Assembly: GCA_037443705.1 (NCBI GenBank)
Contig: JBBINV010000011.1
Location: 4,233-68,232 of the forward strand
Direction of reading: 5' to 3'
Origin: 2-02-FULL-66-14 sp037443705
GTDB lineage: Bacteria > Pseudomonadota > Gammaproteobacteria > Burkholderiales > SG8-39
DNA length: 64,000 nt
The translations under genes and the position numbers were made by a program. Below, one piece after another: positions 37,520 to 45,946 of the stretch; positions within the stretch are counted from its first letter, which is position 1, and the number at the start of each line of letters is the position of its first letter. The notes under the pieces were generated by a model. The model was given only the letters and a program-made list of their open reading frames with translations, was not told the DNA's origin and searched no databases.

Positions 37520-39550
37520 CCGCGCCGCGAGCTCCGCGCCCTCGCGCATCGCGCGCATCGCGTCGAGCTCGCCCGCCTCGCGCGCGCCGCCGATGCAGTG
37601 AAGCGTCCGGTCCTTCATCGAAAAGGGAACGAGGGGGGTCTGCCCGGCGCACACGATCACGGTATCGGCGGCAATCGTGCGCTCCGTGCCGTTCACGGCG
37701 ACGTGCACGCCCGCGTCGTCGATGCGCCGGTACGCCACGCCGCCGAGCATCTCCACGCCTGCGCGCGCGAGCTCCATCCGCAGCGCCCAGCCCGTGGTCT
37801 TGCCGAGCGTGCTGCCGAAGGGCGTGGCAGAGCGCTTGAGCATCGTGATGCGATGCGCAGGTTGCGAAGGCGAGGGGGCGGTGGGCACCAGGCCGCCTGC
37901 GGTGGCGATCGCCGGATCGATGCCCCAGTGCTCGGCGAAAGCGCCCGGTTCGCGCTGCGCCCTGCCGCTCTCCAGGAGATAGAGCGCGACGTCGAATCCG
38001 ATGCCCCCGGCGCCGATGATCGCAACGCGCTTGCCCGCGCGCACGCGGCCCGAGATCACGTCGGCGTAGCCGGCCACCTTGGGATGATCGATGCCGGGAA
38101 TTTCGGGACGGCGCGGCTCGATTCCCGTGGCGAGGACGATTTCGTCGAAACCGGAAAGCTCCTCCGGATCGGGGGCGGCGCCGAGCATCACCCTCACGCC
38201 CGCCCGTTTCAGCCGCTCCGCGTAATAGGCGACCGACTCGCCGAACTCCTGCTTGCCCGGGACGCGCATCGCGAGGTTGAACTGGCCGCCGAGGCGCTCG
38301 CTTCGCTCGTAGAGCGTCACGTCGTGCCCGCGCTCCGCCGCCACCGCAGCGCACGAGAGGCCCGCCGGGCCGCCGCCTACGATTGCGATGTTCTTTCGCG
38401 AAGGCGTCCGGGTGTAGACCAGCTCGGTCTCCCGGCACGCGCGCGGATTCACCACGCAACTGGCGACGCGGCCCTCGAAGATCTCGTCGAGGCACGCCTG
38501 ATTGCACGCGAAGCAGACGTTGATCCCGGCGCGGTCGCCCGCGCGCGCCTTGTTGGCGAAGTCCGGGTCGGCGAGAAACGGCCGAGCCATCGATACCAAG
38601 TCGGCGTCGCCGCGCGCGAGGATTTCTTCCGCGATCTCCGGCGCATTGATGCGGTTGGACGCGATCACCGGGATTCCGACCGCCTTCTTCAGGCGCCGCG
38701 TCGCCCAGGCGAAACCGCCGCGCGGCACGGCGTGCGCGATGGTAGGGATCCGCGCCTCGTGCCAGCCTACGCCCGAGTTGAGCAGGTCGGCGCCCGCGGC
38801 CTCGATCGCACGCGCAACCTGCGCGACCTCGTCGCCCGAGAGCCCGCCCTCGACGAGATCGAGCACCGAGATGCGGTACTGAAGCACGAAGTCAGGCCCG
38901 CAGCGCTCGCGTACCCGGCGCACGATTTCCACGGGAAGGCGCATCCGGTTCTCGAGCGGCCCGCCCCAATCGTCTGCGCGCCGGTTGGTGCGCAGGCACA
39001 GAAACTGCGTGAGAAGATAGCCCTCCGAGCCCATGATCTCCACGCCGTCGTAGCCCGCCTCGCGCGCAAGCGCCGCGGCGCGCGCGAACGCCTCGATCAG
39101 CGCCTCGATTTCCGCACCGGAGAGCTCGCGCGGCGCGAACGGATTGATCGGCGCCTTGAGCGCCGAGGGCGCCACCGCGTCGGCGCGCTTCGCGTAGCGC
39201 CCGCCGTGCAGCAGCTGCAGCAGAATCCGGCCGCCGGCCTCGTGCACCGCGCGCGGGATGGCGCGGTGCCGCTCGCGGTCCTCGGCATCCATCATCGTCT
39301 CGCGCCAGGGGCCGAGCGAACCTTCCACCGTGGGCGAGAACGCGCCGGTGACCATCAGCGCGACGCCGCCGCGCGCGCGTTCGGCGTAAAACGCGGCAAG
39401 GCGTCCCGGGCCCTCGGCCATCGGCTCGAGGCCGGTATGCATCGAACCCATGAGAATCCGGTTGGGGAGCGTGAGGTGCGCGACGCGCAGGGACGAAAAC
39501 AGGTGGGGGTAGCTTTGCATTTCCCGGAGCTTTTCCTGTTCCAGCCCCAT
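37514..39550 (-). CDS. NADH:flavin oxidoreductase / 2,4-dienoyl-CoA reductase family (FadH-like)
   Basis: A 678-residue three-domain flavoenzyme. An OYE-type FMN barrel occupies about 1-340, with the HGGRYA-like active-site region LLQLLHGGRY. A [4Fe-4S] cluster is indicated by CFACNQACLDE plus a later Cys in VASCVVNPR. An FAD/NAD(P) domain follows, with IVGGGPAGLSCA and IIGAGGIGFDVA. It may reduce 2,4-dienoyl-CoA or related enoates, fitting fadD and the CoA-ester genes nearby. Start ATG 39550; ATG 39520 is also possible. Confidence 0.9.
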   Translation of the reverse strand: MGLEQEKLREMQSYPHLFSSLRVAHLTLPNRILMGSMHTGLEPMAEGPGRLAAFYAERARGGVALMVTGAFSPTVEGSLGPWRETMMDAEDRERHRAIPRAVHEAGGRILLQLLHGGRYAKRADAVAPSALKAPINPFAPRELSGAEIEALIEAFARAAALAREAGYDGVEIMGSEGYLLTQFLCLRTNRRADDWGGPLENRMRLPVEIVRRVRERCGPDFVLQYRISVLDLVEGGLSGDEVAQVARAIEAAGADLLNSGVGWHEARIPTIAHAVPRGGFAWATRRLKKAVGIPVIASNRINAPEIAEEILARGDADLVSMARPFLADPDFANKARAGDRAGINVCFACNQACLDEIFEGRVASCVVNPRACRETELVYTRTPSRKNIAIVGGGPAGLSCAAVAAERGHDVTLYERSERLGGQFNLAMRVPGKQEFGESVAYYAERLKRAGVRVMLGAAPDPEELSGFDEIVLATGIEPRRPEIPGIDHPKVAGYADVISGRVRAGKRVAIIGAGGIGFDVALYLLESGRAQREPGAFAEHWGIDPAIATAGGLVPTAPSPSQPAHRITMLKRSATPFGSTLGKTTGWALRMELARAGVEMLGGVAYRRIDDAGVHVAVNGTERTIAADTVIVCAGQTPLVPFSMKDRTLHCIGGAREAGELDAMRAMREGAELAARL

Positions 39551-39551
39551 T

Positions 39552-39641
39552 CTAGCTGGGCGTGACGAGCACTGTCCCCGCGAGAATCAAAACGCCGCCG
39601 GCGAGCGCGGCCGGGCGCAGCGTGTCGGCCGGCGTCATCAT
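39552..39641 (-). pseudogene. Possible remnant of an EamA transporter C-terminus
   Basis: A 29-codon reading beginning MMTPADTLRPAALAGG and ending with a hydrophobic stretch resembles the last helix of EamA proteins (typically AxLIGAALILAGV). There is no matching upstream part, so it may be a decayed gene end. The 174-base gap between the flavoenzyme and ada genes holds nothing else I recognise. Confidence 0.3.
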
Positions 39642-39724
39642 GCGTCGAGGGTAACCGGGAAGGGCCCGGAAGACGATGTCCGAAAACGGCGAGCGGCGGC
39701 CGCGGCGCGGCGCATAATGCGCGC

Positions 39725-41173
39725 ATGGTGCTCGATGCCGCGACCTGCTACCGCGCGATGCGCTCGCACGACGCGCGCTTCGACGGCCGGTTCTTCGTGG
39801 CGGTGTCCTCCACGCGCATCTACTGCCGGCCGGTGTGCACGGTGCGGCCGCCGAAGCGCGAGAACTGCCGGTTCTTTGCGAGCGCGGCGGCCGCCGAGGC
39901 AGCCGGCTACCGGCCGTGCCTGCGCTGCCGCCCCGAGCTCGCCCCCGGGAACGCCTCGATCGATGCGACCTCGCGCCTCGCTCAGGCCGCGGCGAGCCTG
40001 ATCGAGGACGGCGGCCTCGACGGCGATAGGCTCGGCGAGGTGGCGTCGCGGCTCGGGATCAGCGACCGGCACCTGCGGCGCGCCTTCGGTGCCGAGTTCG
40101 GTGTCGCGCCGGTGGCGTTCGCGCAGACGCAGCGGCTGCTGCTCGCCAAGCGCCTGCTCACCGACACGCGGCTGCCGGTCACGGAGATCGCGTACGCGAG
40201 CGGCTTCCGGAGCCTGCGCCGCTTCAATGCGCTCTTTCGCAGCCGCTACCGGCTGAGCCCCGGGCAGCTGCGGCGCGCGGCGGCCGCGCCGGCAGCCCCC
40301 GATGCGCACGAGTTCGAGCTCGGCTACCGGCCGCCGTACGACTGGCGTGCGATGATCGCGATTTTCGGCGCGCGCGCCATCGCCGGCGTGGAGTCGGCGC
40401 AGGACGGACTTTACCGGCGCACGGTTCGAGTCGTCACCGCGGGGCGCGAGCACCGCGGCTGGATCGAGGTTGGCCTTTCGATGCGCAGGGCCGCGCTTCG
40501 CGTGCGCCTCGCGCCTTCGCTCGCGAGGGCGATCCCCCCGGTGCTCGCGCGCGTGAAGTCGCTCATGGACCTCGCCTGCCAGCCGCTCGAGATCGCCCGG
40601 GCGCTCGGCGCGCTCGCGCGGCCGAATCCGGGCCTTCGCGTGCCAGGCGCGTTCTGCGGGTTCGAGGTAGCGGTGCGCGCGATCCTCGGCCAGCGCATCT
40701 CGGTCGCCGCGGCGCGCACGCTCGCCGGGCGCTTTGCGGAAGCATTCGGGGAGCCGGTCGCGTCGCCTTTCGAGTCCGTAAAGACGGTTTTTCCATCCCC
40801 CGAGCGGATCGCGGACCTGTCCCACGCGACAATCGCCCGCATCGGAACGACGGCGGCGCGCGGCAAAACGCTCGCAGCGCTCGCGCGGGCGGTGGCGGAC
40901 GGAAAGCTCGTCCTCGCGCCCAATGTCGGCGTGGAGGCGGCGCTCGCGAAGCTTCGCGAGCTGCCCGGAGTCGGACAGTGGACCGCGCAGTACATCGCAA
41001 TGCGCGCGCTCGCCTGGCCGGACGCCTTTCCGCACACCGACCTCGGTGTGATGAAGGCGCTCGGGGAGTCGCGCCCGGCACGCGTGCTCGCGCGCGCCGA
41101 AGCATGGCGCCCGTGGCGCGCGTACGCGGTGATGCACCTGTGGCAATCGCTCGAACGGAAGGAATCGGCATGA
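39725..41173 (+). CDS. Ada methyl-acceptor/AraC regulator fused to AlkA-type DNA glycosylase
   Basis: A 482-residue fusion. Residues 1-75 are an Ada N-domain whose zinc cysteines are Cys34, Cys38, Cys65 and Cys68; Cys34 matches the methylphosphotriester acceptor. An AraC helix-turn-helix pair covers about 80-182. From about 195 on it is an AlkA-like 3-methyladenine glycosylase with the helix-hairpin-helix LPGVGQWTAQYIAMRAL and catalytic Asp in FPHTDLGV. So methylation sensing and base removal are in one protein. It overlaps the ogt-type gene by four bases. Confidence 0.93.
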   Translation: MVLDAATCYRAMRSHDARFDGRFFVAVSSTRIYCRPVCTVRPPKRENCRFFASAAAAEAAGYRPCLRCRPELAPGNASIDATSRLAQAAASLIEDGGLDGDRLGEVASRLGISDRHLRRAFGAEFGVAPVAFAQTQRLLLAKRLLTDTRLPVTEIAYASGFRSLRRFNALFRSRYRLSPGQLRRAAAAPAAPDAHEFELGYRPPYDWRAMIAIFGARAIAGVESAQDGLYRRTVRVVTAGREHRGWIEVGLSMRRAALRVRLAPSLARAIPPVLARVKSLMDLACQPLEIARALGALARPNPGLRVPGAFCGFEVAVRAILGQRISVAAARTLAGRFAEAFGEPVASPFESVKTVFPSPERIADLSHATIARIGTTAARGKTLAALARAVADGKLVLAPNVGVEAALAKLRELPGVGQWTAQYIAMRALAWPDAFPHTDLGVMKALGESRPARVLARAEAWRPWRAYAVMHLWQSLERKESA

Positions 41174-41658
41174 AAGTCTTCGACTACTACGACAGCCCCC
41201 TCGGACGCATGATGCTCGTCGCGAACGAGGCGGGGTTGGCCGGGGTCCACTTCCTGGGACAGAAGCATGTCCGCAGCGCGAAGGGGCTGGCCCGCTCCGG
41301 TTCTCACCAGGCATTGAAGGCCGCCAAACGGCAACTGCACGAATACTTCTCGGGAAAGCGCAGGCGCTTCGACCTCCCCCTTGCGCCCGAGGGGAGCGAG
41401 TTCCAGCGCGCGGTGTGGAAGGCGATCGCGGGCGTGCCGTTCGGCGAGACGATCAGCTACGCCGAGCTCGCGCGCCGCGCCGGCTGCCCGGGCGCCGCGC
41501 GCGCCGCCGGCGCCGCCACCGGCCGCAACCCGATCGGCATCATCGTGCCCTGCCACCGGATCGTGGGCTCGGACGGCACGCTCACCGGCTACGCCGGCGG
41601 GCTGGAGAAGAAAAAGCGGCTTCTCGCTCTGGAGGCCGGGGCGGGCAGCCTCATTTAG
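41170..41658 (+). CDS. ogt: Methylated-DNA--protein-cysteine methyltransferase (Ogt)
   Basis: A 162-residue suicide methyltransferase for O6-methylguanine. The acceptor Cys128 lies in IVPCHRIVG, after VWKAIAGVPFGETISYAELA. It overlaps the Ada-AlkA gene (ATGA), so the two are one alkylation-repair operon. The end overlaps a convergent small gene by eight bases. Confidence 0.95.
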   Translation: MKVFDYYDSPLGRMMLVANEAGLAGVHFLGQKHVRSAKGLARSGSHQALKAAKRQLHEYFSGKRRRFDLPLAPEGSEFQRAVWKAIAGVPFGETISYAELARRAGCPGAARAAGAATGRNPIGIIVPCHRIVGSDGTLTGYAGGLEKKKRLLALEAGAGSLI

Positions 41659-42172
41659 GGCAGGGCGGAAATTCCTCGGCGGCGTTGCGGTAGAGCGCGC
41701 CCAGGCTGTAGGCGTGGCGCGTGCGCTCCTCGCGGCCGCCGCGCCACGGCGAGCCGTAGGTCGTGTCTTCGATCGAGAGAAGCAGGGGCGCCGGAGCGAG
41801 TGTGTCGGGCAGCGCGGGCATCGGCCCGTCCGCCGCGAAGGAGAGCCTCACGCCGACCTCGCGGCCGCGCGACAGGATCGGCTCGTCGCGCACGTCGCTC
41901 ACCCGGGTCGCGGCAACGCGCCGCTCGCGCGCCTGTCGCTCCAGCGCGTCAAGCCCGAGCAGCACACCCGGAGCCGCCGCGAGGCCCAGAACTCCCGCGG
42001 CGATGAGCGGGAGCGTGCCCCGGTGCGACGCCCACCACGTGAGGGCAACCGCAGCCACCAGGTAGGCGAGCGCCGCGGCGGCGAGTCCGGAAGGGCCGTG
42101 GCGCGCCACCGCGGCCAGCCAGAATGCCGCCAGCAACTGGAGCGCGGTGAACAGGATGGCGAGGAGCCGCAT
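41651..42172 (-). CDS. Hypothetical membrane protein
   Basis: A 173-residue protein. Three hydrophobic segments (about 3-22, 30-48, 55-76) are followed by a polar, probably periplasmic part of about 95 residues with no motif I recognise (RVAATRVSDVRDEPILSRGR near its start). It is 19 bases upstream of the paaK stop on the same strand, hence possibly the last gene of the paaI-paaK transcript. Confidence 0.65.
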   Translation of the reverse strand: MRLLAILFTALQLLAAFWLAAVARHGPSGLAAAALAYLVAAVALTWWASHRGTLPLIAAGVLGLAAAPGVLLGLDALERQARERRVAATRVSDVRDEPILSRGREVGVRLSFAADGPMPALPDTLAPAPLLLSIEDTTYGSPWRGGREERTRHAYSLGALYRNAAEEFPPCPK

Positions 42173-42191
42173 TCGCTCCCGCGGCGCGACG

Positions 42192-43472
42192 CTACTTCGC
42201 GCGCTTGTCGATCACGCGCTTGGCTTTCCCGATCGAGCGCTCGATCGTGCTGATCGGCACGAGCTTCACGTCGGTCGTCACCCCGATCAGCGACTTGATG
42301 TTGTGCTTCAGCCGTTCCGTCGAATTCGAATCGGCGGCTCCGGGCTGCAGCTCGACCAGCACGGTCAGGTGGTCCATCGGGCCGTCCTTGGTAAGCTCGA
42401 GCACGTAGTGCGGCGAAAGTTCGGGCTGCCTCAGGATCAGCTCCTCGATCTGCGACGGGAAGACGTTCACGCCGCGGATGATCATCATGTCGTCCGATCT
42501 CCCGGTGACCTTTTCCATGCGGCGCATGGTGCGCGCGGTGCCGGGAAGCAGGCGCGTGAGGTCGCGCGTGCGGTAACGGATGATCGGGAGCGCCTCCTTG
42601 GTGAGCGAGGTGAAGACGAGCTCGCCCATCTCGCCGTCGGGCAGCACGCGTCCGGTCTGCGGATCGATCACCTCGGGGTAGAAGTGGTCCTCCCAGACCG
42701 TGAGGCCGTCCTTCGTCTCGATGCACTCCTGTGCCACGCCCGGCCCGATCACCTCGGACAGCCCGTAGAGGTCGATCGCCTGCAGCGAGGTGCGGCTCTC
42801 GATCTTCGCGCGCAGTTCGTTCGTCCAGGGCTCGGCGCCGAAGATGCCGACGCGCAGCGACGCCTTCTTCGGATCGAGTCCCTGGCGCTCCATTTCGTCC
42901 GCGATCGCGAGCATGTAAGAGGGCGTCACCATGATGATCTCGGGTTTGAAGTCCGTGATCAGCTGCACCTGACGCTCGGTCATGCCGCCGCCGAGCGGTA
43001 TCACCGCGAGCCCGAGGCGCTCGGCGCCGTAGTGCGCGCCGAGCCCCCCGGTGAAGAGCCCGTAGCCGTAGGCGACGTGCACCTTGTCGCCGGGGCGCGC
43101 GCCGGCGGCGCGGATCGAGCGCGCCATCACGCCGGACCACGTGTCGATGTCCTTCGCGGTGTAGCCGACCACGGTGGGCTTTCCGGTGGTGCCGGAGGAG
43201 GCGTGGATGCGCACGATCCGGTCCATCGGCACCGCGAACATCCCGAAGGGATAGGTCTCGCGCAGGTCCGCCTTGGTGGTGAAAGGAAACTTCCCGAGGT
43301 CCTCGAGCGAGCGCAGGCTCTCGGGCTTCACTCCGGCGGCATCGAACTTCCTGCGGTAGTGAGGAACGTTCTCGTAGGCGTGCGCGAGCGTCCATTTCAT
43401 GCGCTCGAGCTGCAGCGCGCGCAACTCGTCCCTCGATGCCTTCTCGATCGGCTCCAGCGCAAACGCCTTCAT
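42192..43472 (-). CDS. paaK: Phenylacetate-CoA ligase PaaK
   Basis: A 426-residue ANL-superfamily ligase. The P-loop-like HASSGTTGKPTVVGYT, DLYGLSEVIGPGVAQEC, the RYRTRD block and the PaaK-type C-terminal IIRGVNVFPSQIE are present. It forms phenylacetyl-CoA from phenylacetate, ATP and CoA. GGAGGGGG precedes ATG 43472. paaABCDE are not in the window, so only part of the pathway is local. Confidence 0.93.
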   Translation of the reverse strand: MKAFALEPIEKASRDELRALQLERMKWTLAHAYENVPHYRRKFDAAGVKPESLRSLEDLGKFPFTTKADLRETYPFGMFAVPMDRIVRIHASSGTTGKPTVVGYTAKDIDTWSGVMARSIRAAGARPGDKVHVAYGYGLFTGGLGAHYGAERLGLAVIPLGGGMTERQVQLITDFKPEIIMVTPSYMLAIADEMERQGLDPKKASLRVGIFGAEPWTNELRAKIESRTSLQAIDLYGLSEVIGPGVAQECIETKDGLTVWEDHFYPEVIDPQTGRVLPDGEMGELVFTSLTKEALPIIRYRTRDLTRLLPGTARTMRRMEKVTGRSDDMMIIRGVNVFPSQIEELILRQPELSPHYVLELTKDGPMDHLTVLVELQPGAADSNSTERLKHNIKSLIGVTTDVKLVPISTIERSIGKAKRVIDKRAK

Positions 43473-43909
43473 GCTCCCCCTCCGTGGGAATCCACCCAGT
43501 GTCCCTTGACCGTGGTCGACTTGCCGCGGAAAGCCGCCACCAGCGCGCCGTCCTGGTTTTCTACGCGCACGTCGTACACGCCCGCACGCCCTGCGCGCGC
43601 CTGCTCGAGCGCGACCGCGGTGAGCGTGTCGCCGATTCGCGCCGGGGCGAGGTAATCGATCGTGCAACCGGCCGCGAACGCGAGCTGGTTGTGGCTGTTG
43701 CAGGCGAAGCCGAACGCGGAATCGGCGAGCGTGAAGATCATGCCGCCGTGGCAGGTGCCGGCGCCGTTCAGCATGTCGCGGCGCACGCGCATCGACAGCC
43801 GCGCGTACCCGGGCCGCACCTCCTCGAGCGTCATGCCGAGCAGCTTCGAGACGCCGTCGCCGCGCCACATCGCGGCCGCGGCCGCCTCGGCCAGTTTCGC
43901 TCGCTCCAT
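43469..43909 (-). CDS. paaI: Phenylacetate-pathway hotdog thioesterase PaaI
   Basis: A 146-residue hotdog-fold thioesterase. The catalytic region is GAGTCHGGMIFTLADSAFGF. PaaI removes CoA from stalled ring-hydroxylated phenylacetyl-CoA intermediates. ATG 43909 was preferred to the TTG just before. It overlaps paaK by four bases. Confidence 0.92.
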   Translation of the reverse strand: MERAKLAEAAAAAMWRGDGVSKLLGMTLEEVRPGYARLSMRVRRDMLNGAGTCHGGMIFTLADSAFGFACNSHNQLAFAAGCTIDYLAPARIGDTLTAVALEQARAGRAGVYDVRVENQDGALVAAFRGKSTTVKGHWVDSHGGGA

Positions 43910-43948
43910 CAAAAAAGCTTACACCATCGGCGCTACAATTCCTTCGCC

Positions 43949-44560
43949 ATGGTCAAGGTCTACGCGATCGACGGCGTCACGCCCGTCGTCCACCCGGGCG
44001 CGTACGTGCATCCTGCGGCGGTGCTGATCGGCGACGTGATCGTGGGACCGCGCGTCTACGTCGGCCCCGCGGCGTGCCTGCGCGGCGATTTCGGGCGCAT
44101 CGTCGTGGAGGAGGGCGCGAACATCCAGGACACCTGCGTGCTGCACGCCTTTCCCGATCGCGACCTCGTGGTGGAGGCCGACGCCCACATCGGCCACGGC
44201 GCAATCCTGCACGGCTGCGTCGTGAGAAAGGACGCTCTCGTGGGGATCAACGCGGTCGTGAACGACAACGCGGTGGTGGGCGAGCAGGCGATCGTCGCCG
44301 CGTGCGCGTTCGTGAAAGCCGGGTTCACCGTGCCGCCGCGCACGCTCGTGGCGGGAGTCCCGGCGAAGGTGGTGCGCGAGCTGTCGGAAGCCGAACTCGC
44401 CTGGAAGCGCGACGCCACGCGCGGCTACCAGGAGCTTGCCGTGAGAAGCCTTCGGACGATGAAGGAGACCGTCGCCCTCCAGGAGACAGAATCCCATCGG
44501 AAGCGCATCTCGGTCCCCGGGTCGATCCCGCTCTCCGATCTCAAGGTGAAGGCGAAATGA
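43949..44560 (+). CDS. paaY: PaaY-like hexapeptide-repeat protein (gamma carbonic anhydrase family)
   Basis: A 203-residue left-handed beta-helix protein. Hexapeptide repeats run from about residue 15 to 150, with metal-binding-type histidines in LHAFPDRD and HIGHGAILHGC. The C-terminal helix and length fit PaaY, a thioesterase or carbonic anhydrase-like partner of the paa pathway. Divergent from paaI across only 39 bases, with TACAAT at 43934-43939 very near the ATG. Confidence 0.85.
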   Translation: MVKVYAIDGVTPVVHPGAYVHPAAVLIGDVIVGPRVYVGPAACLRGDFGRIVVEEGANIQDTCVLHAFPDRDLVVEADAHIGHGAILHGCVVRKDALVGINAVVNDNAVVGEQAIVAACAFVKAGFTVPPRTLVAGVPAKVVRELSEAELAWKRDATRGYQELAVRSLRTMKETVALQETESHRKRISVPGSIPLSDLKVKAK

Positions 44561-45108
44561 GCGACACGGCGCTGCTCATCATCGACCTGCAGAACGACTA
44601 CTTTCCCGGCGGCAAGATGGAGCTGGAAGGGGCCGAGGACGCGGCTGCAAGGGCCGGCGCGGCGATGAAGGCATTCAGGGCGAAAGGCTTGCCCGTCATT
44701 CACGTACGGCACCTCTCGGTGCGGCCCGGCGCGGCGTTCTTCGTTCCGGGCACCGAAGGCGCGAACATCCATTCGAGCGTTCGCCCCCGGGAGGGCGAAT
44801 CCGTCGTCGAGAAGAATTTCCCGAACAGCTTCCGCGAGACGGGCCTGAAGGGCCTTCTCGAGAAGCAGGGTGTGCGCAACCTCGTGGTCGCGGGAATGAT
44901 GACGCACATGTGCGTGGACGCGACCGTGCGCCAGGCCGCGGACTACGGGTTCAGGGTGACGCTGCTCGCCGATGCGTGCGCGACGCGCGCGCAGACGTAC
45001 GGCGATGAAACGGTGCCGGCGCGCCAGGTGCACGTCGCGTTCCTCGCGGCGCTGAACGGGCTTTATGCGAAGGTGCTGGACACCGGAAAATTCCTGGAGG
45101 GAGCGTGA
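44557..45108 (+). CDS. Isochorismatase-family cysteine hydrolase
   Basis: A 183-residue cysteine hydrolase. The triad is readable: Asp in LIIDLQNDYF, Lys in VEKNFPNSF and Cys in MTHMCVDATVRQA, with the cis-peptide VVAGMMTH. Likely amidase or ureidohydrolase on a small molecule; no substrate evidence. Coupled to paaY (ATGA) and to the hydratase (GTGA). Confidence 0.9.
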   Translation: MSDTALLIIDLQNDYFPGGKMELEGAEDAAARAGAAMKAFRAKGLPVIHVRHLSVRPGAAFFVPGTEGANIHSSVRPREGESVVEKNFPNSFRETGLKGLLEKQGVRNLVVAGMMTHMCVDATVRQAADYGFRVTLLADACATRAQTYGDETVPARQVHVAFLAALNGLYAKVLDTGKFLEGA

Positions 45109-45881
45109 GCTACGAATTCATTCAGACCGAAGTCAAAGGCCGCGTGGCGGTGGTCACCCTGAACCGTCCCAGGCAGATGAACGCCCTCAACGCGAAGCTC
45201 ATGCAGGAGCTCGCGCAGGCGCTCTACGGCTTCGACGCCGACGACGGCATCGGCGCGATCGTGATCGGCGGGAACGAAAAGGCGTTCGCCGCGGGGGCCG
45301 ACATCGGCGCGATGAAGGACTACGACTTCCTCGAAGTGTTCAGGTCCGACTACATCACGCGCGACTGGGAGCACCTGAAGAACATCCGCAAGCCCGTGAT
45401 CGCCGCGGTTGCGGGCTTCGCGCTCGGCGGCGGCTGCGAGCTCGCGATGATGTGCGACCTCGTGATCGCGGCCGAGACCGCGAAGTTCGGCCAGCCCGAG
45501 ATCAACCTCGGGATCTTCCCGGGCGCGGGGGGCACGCAGCGCCTGCCGCGCGCGGTGGGAAAGGCAAAAGCGATGGATCTCTGCCTCACGGCGCGCATGA
45601 TGGACGCCTCGGAGGCCGAGCGCGCGGGGCTGGTGTCGCGCGTCGTTCCCGCGGCGAAGCTGATGGAAGAGGCCATGGCGGTGGCCGAGAAAATCGCGTC
45701 GTATTCGCTTCCGGTCGCGATGATGGTGAAAGAGGCAGTCAACCGCGCCTACGAGACGACGCTCGCCGAGGGGATTCGTTACGAGCGGAGGCTGTTCCAC
45801 GCCGCATTCGCGCTCGCCGACCAGAAGGAAGGCATGGCCGCGTTCGTGGAGAAGCGCAAGCCGAACTTCAAGCATCGCTGA
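45105..45881 (+). CDS. Enoyl-CoA hydratase (PaaF-like)
   Basis: A 258-residue crotonase-fold enzyme. The oxyanion-hole motifs are AFAAGADIGAM and FALGGGCELAMMCD; the catalytic Glu pair is in GQPEINLGIFPGAGGTQRLPR. It hydrates enoyl-CoA in fatty-acid or phenylacetate beta-oxidation. The paa context suggests PaaF, but general beta-oxidation is equally possible. Start GTG 45105. Confidence 0.9.
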   Translation: MSYEFIQTEVKGRVAVVTLNRPRQMNALNAKLMQELAQALYGFDADDGIGAIVIGGNEKAFAAGADIGAMKDYDFLEVFRSDYITRDWEHLKNIRKPVIAAVAGFALGGGCELAMMCDLVIAAETAKFGQPEINLGIFPGAGGTQRLPRAVGKAKAMDLCLTARMMDASEAERAGLVSRVVPAAKLMEEAMAVAEKIASYSLPVAMMVKEAVNRAYETTLAEGIRYERRLFHAAFALADQKEGMAAFVEKRKPNFKHR

Positions 45882-45884
45882 GCA

Positions 45885-45946
45885 AATGGGGTCAGACTCG
45901 ACTTGTTCCGTCGCTCAGCTTCCGGAAAGTCGAGTCTGACCCCATT
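45885..45946. repeat. GGGWCAG hairpin, copy E (start of the MFS gene)
   Basis: 20-bp perfect arms 45885-45904 and 45927-45946, with further bulged pairing inside. The core GGGGTCAGACTCGACTT is shared with copy D at 17205. It begins four bases after the hydratase stop and runs into the MFS reading frame, supplying its first codons. Confidence 0.9.
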
